13,768 nt of DNA, from the NCBI GenBank assembly GCA_964446285.1, contig CAYUNT010000128.1, positions 1 through 13,768 of the forward strand. The letters are read 5' to 3'. This document shows positions 1 through 5,566 of the stretch, one piece after another; position 1 is the stretch's first letter, and every line of letters starts with the position of its first letter. The notes under the pieces are model-generated. The model was not told the DNA's origin. It saw nothing but the letters and a program-made list of their open reading frames with translations, and did not search any database. This stretch comes from CAYUNT01 sp964446285 (lineage in GTDB: Bacteria; Sumerlaeota; Sumerlaeia; SLMS01; CAYUNT01). The position numbers were made by a program, and so were the translations under genes.

Positions 1-10
1 TCCCCAACCC

Positions 11-80
11 TCTGTCACCCCCCAACTCTTCACTCACAACTCACAAATCACAACCCACAACCCTAAACTCTCAACTCTCC
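11..80 (+). repeat. Degenerate heptamer tandem array (ACTCxCA type)
   Basis: Ten consecutive 7-base units in constant phase, for example ACTCACA (32-38 and 39-45), AATCACA (46-52), ACCCACA (53-59) and ACTCTCA (67-73). Seven of the ten units end in CA. The strand is almost free of G. The array ends three bases before the ATG of the next gene, so it takes up the whole visible 5' leader and leaves no Shine-Dalgarno sequence. The same heptamer occurs at 5419-5474 and, inverted, at 5274-5315. The array may continue upstream of the window. It resembles in style the short tandemly repeated heptamers known from cyanobacteria, but identity with any named family is not established. Confidence 0.8.
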
Positions 81-83
81 CCC

Positions 84-1319
84 ATGCCATCTTCTTCCAT
101 TCCCCGCCTGCTTCTAGTCACCCGCTGGTTTTTGCCAACGCAAGGCGGGGCGCAGCATCATGCGGCGCGGCTGGCGCTTGCCTGGCAGGATTTGGGCGGC
201 GAATCGCGCGTGGTGACGGGGCGGTTTGATCCGGCGTGGCCCGCCGAGGAGCGCATGTTTGGCGGGAGGCTGCGCGTAACTCGCATTGCCTCGCCGCAGC
301 GTCCGCGCGGAGCGGGGACGTTAGTATATCTCAATGCTCTGCGGCAGTTTTTGCTGCGCGAGCGCGCTTCCTACGATGCCATTCTTGTTCATTTTCTGAA
401 GTATAGCGCGATGTTGTGCGGCGCAATGCGCGGGCAACTCGGCGGAGCGCCCGTAATTGCGCGCGTCGAGGGCGCGGGGCCGACGGGCGACATCGGCACG
501 CTGCGTTCGCTTTGGGCGCAGCGCCTGGTGCGCGCGGGCATCCGCAGGATCGACCGCCTTGTGGGCATCAGCCGCCGCACGGTTGAGGAAATCGCCGCCG
601 AAGGCTTCGACCGCTCTCGCATCGCCCTCATTCCCAACGGCGTCGATTGCGAGCAGTTCCGCCCGCTGGCTGCACAAGAGGATCGCGCGGCGTTGCGCCG
701 GGAATTCGATCCCGCCGCCGCCCCAGACGATCTGGTGATGATTTGCCTCGGGCGTCTTGTGCCTATCAAGGCGCTCGATCTGCTGATCGAAACGCTGGCG
801 AAGTGGCAACCGGCGCCAGAGGATGCAAAGGGCGCCTCAGAACGGCGCGGCGCGGCTCCCCTCTCGTGGCGCTTATGGATTGCGGGCGATGGTCCCGAGC
901 GCGCGCACTTCGAATCGCTTGCGCGCGTGGGCGGTTTGGCGGAGCGCGTAAAGTTCCTCGGCCATGTGGAGGCGAGCGAACGCCTGCTGCGCGCGGCGGA
1001 CGTTTTTCTCCAACCCTCGCGCGAGGAGGGATTGTCTCTGGCGCTGCTCGAGGCAATGGCAAGCGGGCTGGGCGTGGTGGCCACGCGCGTCAGCGGCAGC
1101 GAGGACCACATCTCGCCGGGCGAAACCGGGCTTCTGACCGAGCCGGGCGACGCGGCGGGGCTTCGCGCCGCTATCGGGAATCTGCTCGGGGACGCGCCTT
1201 TGCGACGCCGCATGGGCGAGGCTGCCCGCCGCCATGTGCTCGCCGAATGCGCCATGCCTGTCGTCGCCCGGCGCTATGCGGAACTTTTTCTGGAAATTCC
1301 CGTTCACAAAACACGATAA
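84..1319 (+). CDS. Glycosyltransferase family 4 (GT-B fold)
   Basis: Predicted retaining GT-B glycosyltransferase of 411 residues, transferring a sugar from an activated nucleotide donor, probably for cell-surface polysaccharide or glycolipid. Visible signs are the N-terminal strand and glycine loop LLLVTRWFLPTQGGAQHH (residues 9-26), the inter-domain NGVD signature (185-188), the GDGPER motif in the second half, and the GT4 EX7E pair E315/E323 in EEGLSLALLEAMASG, followed by the VVATRVSGSEDHI donor-site segment. Length is normal for the family. The ATG at 84 is chosen because the conserved first strand starts nine residues later. There is no Shine-Dalgarno sequence, since the heptamer array abuts the start. 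A low-complexity stretch around residues 240-257 probably lengthens a loop. Donor and acceptor cannot be told from sequence. No other polysaccharide gene is adjacent. Confidence 0.9.
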   Translation: MPSSSIPRLLLVTRWFLPTQGGAQHHAARLALAWQDLGGESRVVTGRFDPAWPAEERMFGGRLRVTRIASPQRPRGAGTLVYLNALRQFLLRERASYDAILVHFLKYSAMLCGAMRGQLGGAPVIARVEGAGPTGDIGTLRSLWAQRLVRAGIRRIDRLVGISRRTVEEIAAEGFDRSRIALIPNGVDCEQFRPLAAQEDRAALRREFDPAAAPDDLVMICLGRLVPIKALDLLIETLAKWQPAPEDAKGASERRGAAPLSWRLWIAGDGPERAHFESLARVGGLAERVKFLGHVEASERLLRAADVFLQPSREEGLSLALLEAMASGLGVVATRVSGSEDHISPGETGLLTEPGDAAGLRAAIGNLLGDAPLRRRMGEAARRHVLAECAMPVVARRYAELFLEIPVHKTR

Positions 1320-1433
1320 GGTGGTATCATTGCGTTAATGATTCGGTTCACGGCGCTTCCTGGCCGCGCGATTTGGCTGGATGCGCCGGATGGTGAGAGG
1401 GATTTGCCAGGTTAACGAACGACATGCTTTGGC

Positions 1434-1439
1434 AGGGGG
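1434..1439 (+). promoter_or_regulatory. Ribosome binding site deciding the 1447 start
   Basis: AGGGGG lies seven bases upstream of the ATG at 1447. It favours that start over the in-frame ATG at 1381, whose extra 22 residues do not belong to the conserved protein. Confidence 0.55.
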
Positions 1440-1446
1440 CATTCTG

Positions 1447-2379
1447 ATGAAATACCCATCATATCTGAATCTGCTCGAAAGCGGAGAACTCGACGCGCGT
1501 GTGGCGAAACTCAAGGCGTTCTTCGCGCGCTGCGAAGTATGTCCGCGAGGCTGCCATATCGACCGCACGCATGGCGAAACGGGCATCTGCCGCTCGACGG
1601 ACTCGATGCGCGTATCGAGCTACGGGCCGCACCACGGCGAGGAAGATCCCATTCGCGGCTGGAACGGGTCGGGAACGATATTTCTCTCGTCGTGCAACTT
1701 GCGCTGTCATTTTTGCCAGAATTTCGAGATCAGCCAGATCGAACGCGGCAAGGAATGCACGCCCGCCGTTGTATCCTCGATCATGCTCGCGCTCCAATCC
1801 GCCGGATGCCACAACATCAACTGGGTGACGCCTACGCACTTCGCGCCGTCGCTTATCGAGGCCCTGGGCATCGCCGCGCGCGACGGATTGCATATCCCCA
1901 TCGTCTATAATTCCAGCGCCTACGACTCGATCGAGGTGATCCGCCTTCTCGACGGACTCATCGACATTTACATGCCGGATTTCAAATTCTGGGACCCGGA
2001 AAAGGGCAAAACCTATTTGAGCGCGCCGGATTATCCCGAAGTGGCGCGCAACGTGATTCGCGAAATGCACCGCCAGGTGGGCGACTTGGTTCTTAGCGCC
2101 GACGGCATCGCCGAACGCGGCCTCCTGGTCCGCCACCTTGTCATGCCCGGCGCTCTCGAGGACACGCGCCACATTGTCGAGTTCATCGCGCACGAAATTT
2201 CGCCGCAAACCTACGTCAACCTCATGGCCCAGTATTACCCTCAGGGCCAGGCGGCGGAGTATCCGGAAATCAATCGGTTTGTAACCGTCGGGGAATACAA
2301 AGAATCGGTCAAGACTGCGCAGGACGCAGGCCTGAGCCGGATCGACAGCCGCATTACGCTGGCCAAGTTTGACAATTGA
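1447..2379 (+). CDS. PflX-like radical SAM protein (COG1313 type)
   Basis: Protein of 310 residues in the radical SAM superfamily, resembling pyruvate-formate-lyase-activating enzymes. The CX3CX2C cluster motif is C83, C87 and C90 in SSCNLRCHFCQN, which would bind a [4Fe-4S] cluster and cleave S-adenosylmethionine. A second cysteine set, C29-x2-C32-x3-C36-x11-C48 (CEVCPRGCHIDR ... GICR), precedes it and is typical of the PflX/COG1313 group. The segment SSYGPHHGEEDPIRG between the two sets is also characteristic. No glycyl-radical enzyme is encoded nearby, so the substrate is unknown; members of this group are widespread and poorly characterised. The gene lies between a glycosyltransferase and a Nudix hydrolase with gaps of 127 and 42 bases. 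AmmeMemoRadiSam (AmrS) enzymes are a related alternative, but the N-terminal cysteine pattern fits PflX better. Confidence 0.87.
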   Translation: MKYPSYLNLLESGELDARVAKLKAFFARCEVCPRGCHIDRTHGETGICRSTDSMRVSSYGPHHGEEDPIRGWNGSGTIFLSSCNLRCHFCQNFEISQIERGKECTPAVVSSIMLALQSAGCHNINWVTPTHFAPSLIEALGIAARDGLHIPIVYNSSAYDSIEVIRLLDGLIDIYMPDFKFWDPEKGKTYLSAPDYPEVARNVIREMHRQVGDLVLSADGIAERGLLVRHLVMPGALEDTRHIVEFIAHEISPQTYVNLMAQYYPQGQAAEYPEINRFVTVGEYKESVKTAQDAGLSRIDSRITLAKFDN

Positions 2380-2421
2380 CGCTGTTGCCCGCCGCCTTGT
2401 GTAACGCCTATCCGCCTCGCC

Positions 2422-2976
2422 ATGAACAAACCCAAGCGCCTTGCCCGCCGCGTGATTTGCCAAACCCGGTGGGTGAATCATTACATCGACCGCGTCGAAC
2501 TGCCTGGCGGGCGGATTGCCGAGGAGCATCATTTCCTCGATTTCCCGCGCCAGGCTGCCGCCGCCGTGGTAGAAAACGAAGCGGGCGATATTCTGCTGGC
2601 CCGCGTGTATCGTTATGTAATCGATTCGGTCGAGTGGGAAATCCCCGGCGGCGCAATAGACGATGGCGAATCGCCCATCGAGGCGGCCCGGCGCGAAGTG
2701 CGCGAGGAATGCGGCATCGAGAGCCACAGCCACCGCATTCTCTATTCCTTTTGCCCGATGAACGGCATCACCAACCAGGTGTTTCATGTGGTGCGCTGCC
2801 GGGCCGGGGCGCCCGCGGGCGAGATCGACGCCAACGAAATCGCGGAAGTGCGATGGTTTTCGCGCGCCGAAGTGCTCGATATGCTCCGCCGGGGCGAAAT
2901 CCGCGATGGATTCAGCCTGGCCGGGCTTCTGCTGGCGCTTGGGGGGTTGGGAGGCGTTTCGCAACAAGGCATTTGA
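2422..2976 (+). CDS. Nudix hydrolase, ADP-ribose pyrophosphatase-like
   Basis: Protein of 184 residues that would hydrolyse a nucleoside diphosphate linked to another moiety, most likely ADP-ribose or a nucleotide sugar, using Mg2+ in the cytoplasm. The full Nudix box GX5EX7REUXEEXGU is present from G77 to I99, with E83, R91, E92, E95 and E96 in place. The strand before it (VEWEIPGGAID) and the N-terminal beta region are typical of the ADP-ribose pyrophosphatase branch, as is the total length. No good Shine-Dalgarno sequence precedes the ATG, but conserved sequence starts soon after it and no better start is available. It lies 42 bases after the radical SAM gene and may be cotranscribed with it. 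Substrate assignment within Nudix enzymes is unreliable from sequence alone. Confidence 0.9.
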   Translation: MNKPKRLARRVICQTRWVNHYIDRVELPGGRIAEEHHFLDFPRQAAAAVVENEAGDILLARVYRYVIDSVEWEIPGGAIDDGESPIEAARREVREECGIESHSHRILYSFCPMNGITNQVFHVVRCRAGAPAGEIDANEIAEVRWFSRAEVLDMLRRGEIRDGFSLAGLLLALGGLGGVSQQGI

Positions 2977-3098
2977 AGCGGCAGTATGTTTTTGAGAGGA
3001 ACACGGCATAATTTTCCCTTGCGCCAGAACGAACCTTCGCGCGCGCAATAGACCCCGGCCGGGCTGGCTTTTGCCCGCCGCTTTCTCTTCCTCTTGCC

Positions 3099-3102
3099 GG
3101 AG
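3099..3102 (+). promoter_or_regulatory. Ribosome binding site for the 3112 start
   Basis: GGAG nine bases upstream of the ATG at 3112. It supports this start over the in-frame TTG at 3094, which would place the GGAG inside the coding region. Confidence 0.5.
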
Positions 3103-3111
3103 ATTTTCCTG

Positions 3112-3765
3112 ATGTCCAAGCCCCGCTGCCATTTTTATCCCAATGAAGCCGCCCGGCGGCAATGCCCGGCCATCCAGGCGCCTATCAGTTCGCGCGCCTG
3201 CACGGAAAAATACTTGTCGGAACTCAAGTGCCCCCACGAGTGCCCTTATCTGATGGAGGTGATGGGCCGCGACGTCGAGCGCCTGCTTCGACGCGCCATG
3301 CCCCGCATTTTGATTGAGTTTCCTCACAATACGCCGGGGTGGTTGAAGGAAGACAACAGCATATTGCTCGATGTATTTCTCCAAACGGAAAAGTTTATCG
3401 CCCGCTTTGGGCAGTGGTATTCTGAAATTCTCGATAAAGATATTTTGCTCGTCATTGACGACATCGAGGCGCAGCTGCGAAGCCGCATCGCTAAAATCGA
3501 AGTCCGCCCCAACTATACATCCGGCTGGCAAAACGAACTCGCCTCCCAGCTGGAAGGCCGTCTTGGATTTGATGACATCGAGAGATTAAGCCCAGAACAA
3601 ATTGTCATCATGCGAGAGACGTGCTTGGAAGCGTTTGGCATAGTTCGCACCTCGGCGGCGCATTTCGCTAACGAAACCGGCCGGGGATATATCAATCTGC
3701 TGATTCAGTATGCCGACCAGCCGCCCCCCAAACCGGCGTCGTCGCGGCTGATCCTTCCAACCTGA
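3112..3765 (+). CDS. Cysteine-rich protein of unknown function
   Basis: A 217-residue protein that I do not recognise. The N-terminal 47 residues hold five cysteines, C6, C18, C30, C40 and C44, the last two in KCPHECPYL, with histidines at 7 and 42. Such spacing suggests a zinc-binding knuckle or a small iron-sulfur site; the beginning C-H-x2-P...A...C faintly recalls a degenerate B-box zinc finger, without a complete ligand set. The rest is predicted mostly helical and rich in charged residues (for example VIDDIEAQLRSRIAKIEVRP), without membrane segment or signal peptide, and ends in a proline-rich tail after residue 200. A GGAG ribosome site supports the start. Codon use and base composition match the neighbours, and the reading frame is well preserved, so it is probably a real cytoplasmic protein. 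It may be an orphan of this lineage. Confidence 0.75.
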   Translation: MSKPRCHFYPNEAARRQCPAIQAPISSRACTEKYLSELKCPHECPYLMEVMGRDVERLLRRAMPRILIEFPHNTPGWLKEDNSILLDVFLQTEKFIARFGQWYSEILDKDILLVIDDIEAQLRSRIAKIEVRPNYTSGWQNELASQLEGRLGFDDIERLSPEQIVIMRETCLEAFGIVRTSAAHFANETGRGYINLLIQYADQPPPKPASSRLILPT

Positions 3766-3874
3766 CCAACCTGACGCCCGCGCCCGCGCTCCGGCGCGGT
3801 TTCCGAAAGCCGGCATTCGCGCCCGCGTTCGTTCCTTTTCGCCGCCCCTCTCCCCTCTCCAAGGAGAATGCCCA

Positions 3875-4468
3875 ATGTGCAATCCCGCCACCGCTCTCGT
3901 CCTTCTCATCGACGGCTTCGAGGAAATCGAGGCGATCGCCGCGATCGACATCCTGCGGCGCGCGCAAATCGAGGTCATCGTTGCGGGAGTCGAGCGCGCG
4001 CTCGTCAACGGCTCGCATAAAGTCGCCGTGGCCGCCGACCGCCTGCTGGCCGAAGTGGCCGGGCGCGAGTTTGACTTGGTGGTGCTTCCGGGCGGGCCGG
4101 GAACGCCCAACCTTGCGCGCAACGCCGCCGTGCGCGATGTGGTCCGCCGCCATGCCGAACGCGGAAAATGGATTGGCGCCATCTGCGCCGCGCCGTCGGT
4201 GCTGGCCGAACTGGGGCTTCTTGAAGGCCGCCGCGCCGTCTGCCATCCCACGGCGGAATCGAAGATGACAGGCGCAAAACTCTCTCACGACCCGGTTGCT
4301 CTGGATGGCAATTTCATCACAAGCCGGGGCGCGGGAACCGCCGTGGCGTTTGGGCTGGCGCTTGTCAAGCATGTTCTAGGCGCCGAAGAAGCCGCGCGCA
4401 TCGCCCGCGCGATCTGCGCCCCCGCTGCCGCCGCCGCCGGTGGCGCGGAGGAGGCGCCAAGCGCATGA
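3875..4468 (+). CDS. DJ-1/PfpI family protein (YajL/DJ-1 subgroup)
   Basis: A 197-residue cytoplasmic protein of the class I glutamine amidotransferase-like fold. The nucleophile elbow is GAICAAPSVL with C104. E19 (in FEEIEA) matches the glutamate that tunes the cysteine in human DJ-1, and H124 in CHPTAE matches DJ-1 H126. The segments VVLPGGPGTPNLA and ITSRGAGTAVAFGLALV are also typical of DJ-1/YajL/ThiJ proteins. Reported roles of the family include oxidative-stress sensing, chaperone activity and glyoxal or methylglyoxal detoxification; which applies here is unknown. AAGGAG (3861-3866) sits eight bases before the ATG. An alanine-rich tail of about 15 residues follows the fold. The stop codon overlaps the start of the MlaE gene (ATGA), implying translational coupling with it. 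Confidence 0.93.
   Translation: MCNPATALVLLIDGFEEIEAIAAIDILRRAQIEVIVAGVERALVNGSHKVAVAADRLLAEVAGREFDLVVLPGGPGTPNLARNAAVRDVVRRHAERGKWIGAICAAPSVLAELGLLEGRRAVCHPTAESKMTGAKLSHDPVALDGNFITSRGAGTAVAFGLALVKHVLGAEEAARIARAICAPAAAAAGGAEEAPSA
4447..4454 (+). promoter_or_regulatory. Internal ribosome binding site for the MlaE gene
   Basis: GGAGGAGG inside the end of the DJ-1 gene, ten bases before the overlapping ATG at 4465. It supports the short 4465 start and efficient reinitiation or independent initiation on the permease gene. Confidence 0.55.
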
Positions 4469-5271
4469 GGTATCCGCTCGCCGAGGCCATCGGAGGTCCC
4501 ATCCTCCAATTCTGCCGCGACTCGGGGCGCCTGACCCGTTTTTGTGGCGCGGCGCTGCGGCGTGCATTTTCTCCGCCCCTGCGGTTCCGGCTCATCATCC
4601 GCCAGATGAAATTCGTCGGCGTCAAATCGCTCCCGATCGCGACGCTCACCGCCGTGTTTGTCGGCATGGTCATGGTGCTGCAAACGGGCGTCACACTGGC
4701 CAAATTCGGCATGACCAGCTACGTGCCGGGCATTGCGTTTATCGCGATGGCGCGCGAGATGATCCCCGCCTTCACCGCCGTTGTGGTTGGGGCGCGCGTC
4801 GCCGCCTCGATGACGGCCGAAATCGGCTCAATGAAAGTCACCGAGCAACTTGATGCGATGGACGTTCTCAACGTCGATCCGCTGAGTTATCTCGTCGTGC
4901 CGCGCTTCTGGGCCACTGTGTTCATGCTGCCCGTCTGCGCGCTGTATTCGATGCTCGCCGGAACGCTCGGCGGCATGTTTGTCGCCCTCGCCGGACTGGG
5001 CATTCACCCGCAAAAATACATCATCATGACGCAGGCGTTCGCGAAACTCACGGATTTCTACACGGGCATCGCGAAGACGTTTGTGTTTGGCGCGATCATT
5101 GCCCTTGTGGGATGCTTCTACGGGTTCCGGACCGAAGGCGGGGCGGAAGGCGTCGGGCGCGCAACGACCACGTCCGTCGTTACCACGCTTGTTCTCATTC
5201 TCGTGTGGGATTACATTCTCACCTCGTGGATTCTGGCATTCAGCAGCCTGTTTCTCGAAAGGCGGCTGTGA
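4465..5271 (+). CDS. mlaE: MlaE-family ABC lipid transport permease
   Basis: Inner-membrane permease of 268 residues, typical for MlaE/YrbE. In the Mla system the permease pairs with an ATPase (MlaF) and an MCE-domain protein (MlaD) to move phospholipids between the inner and outer membranes. Visible signs are the amphipathic N-terminal region leading to RQMKFVGVKSLPI, about five hydrophobic segments, and the conserved loop EIGSMKVTEQLDAM (residues 119-132), which contacts the ATPase in this family. The C-terminal GFRTEGGAEGVGRATT segment is also characteristic. It is coupled by ATGA to the DJ-1 gene. Unusually, no mlaF or mlaD gene lies next to it: a repeat-filled gap of 295 bases follows, then an unrelated gene. 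The partners are presumably elsewhere in the genome. Its presence implies an outer membrane or a comparable envelope. Confidence 0.93.
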   Translation: MRYPLAEAIGGPILQFCRDSGRLTRFCGAALRRAFSPPLRFRLIIRQMKFVGVKSLPIATLTAVFVGMVMVLQTGVTLAKFGMTSYVPGIAFIAMAREMIPAFTAVVVGARVAASMTAEIGSMKVTEQLDAMDVLNVDPLSYLVVPRFWATVFMLPVCALYSMLAGTLGGMFVALAGLGIHPQKYIIMTQAFAKLTDFYTGIAKTFVFGAIIALVGCFYGFRTEGGAEGVGRATTTSVVTTLVLILVWDYILTSWILAFSSLFLERRL

Positions 5272-5273
5272 AA

Positions 5274-5364
5274 GGGGAGTTGAAAGTTGTGGGTTGGGAG
5301 TTGGGAGTTGTGAGTGAAGAAGTGATCAATGGACGGTGGTCCGTGAGTAGCAATCAGTGCTTTC
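5274..5364 (+). repeat. Heptamer array, left arm (TGkGAGT orientation)
   Basis: Starts two bases after the mlaE stop codon. Six clear 7-base units occupy 5274-5315, including TGTGGGT (5288), TGGGAGT (5295 and 5302) and TGTGAGT (5309). The seven-base phase persists in decayed form to about 5364 (TGATCAA at 5323, TGGACGG at 5330, TGGTCCG at 5337, TGAGTAG at 5344). Ten of the twelve units from 5281 begin with TG. The unit is the reverse complement of the one at 5419-5474, so the two arms could pair into a long imperfect stem. The stretch 5365-5418 between the arms holds no gene or clear motif. Confidence 0.8.
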
Positions 5365-5418
5365 GGTTTTTACGGCGGCATAATAATAACCTTCCAACCT
5401 CGTGCGTCCCATCTCTTA

Positions 5419-5474
5419 ACTCCCAACCCACAACTCACAACTCCCAACTCACAGCCCCCAACCCACCACTCACC
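5419..5474 (+). repeat. Heptamer array, right arm (ACTCmCA orientation)
   Basis: Eight in-phase units, including ACTCCCA (5419 and 5440), ACCCACA (5426) and ACTCACA (5433 and 5447). Two weaker units follow to 5488. It has the same unit and orientation as the array at 11-80 and is inverted relative to 5274-5315. The following 5489-5566 is an A/T-richer leader before the next gene, with no convincing promoter, riboswitch or ribosome site visible. Confidence 0.8.
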
Positions 5475-5566
5475 ACGGGCCACCCAATTCTTTGCATCCT
5501 TTAGGTTCTTTTTTAGCCCGCCGCCGCTTTCATCCTTTCTCATAAAACCAACTTGGATTTATCAGC

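Noticed and set aside
1326..1342. ATCATT-GCGTT-AATGAT stem after the GT4 gene
   Set aside because: Only six mostly A/T pairs, with no T-run; not convincing as a terminator or operator.
1381..1446. N-terminal extension of the PflX-like gene from the ATG at 1381
   Set aside because: A better ribosome site precedes the ATG at 1447, and the extra residues do not look like part of the family.
1459..3531. Antisense open frame of about 690 codons
   Set aside because: It runs opposite to the well-supported radical SAM, Nudix and cysteine-rich genes. Its product has no recognisable motif and the composition of a shadow frame in G+C-rich DNA.
3784..3802. CCGCGC-TCCG-GCGCGG stem followed by three T's after the cysteine-rich gene
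   Set aside because: The stem is short and the T-run too brief for a confident terminator; such stems are frequent by chance at this base composition.
5274..5474. CRISPR-like array
   Set aside because: Units are 7 bases, contiguous and degenerate, without spacers, and no cas gene is present.
5475..5566. Cobalamin riboswitch upstream of the RACo-like gene
   Set aside because: No B12-box-like sequence is visible, and the leader is too short after the heptamer array.
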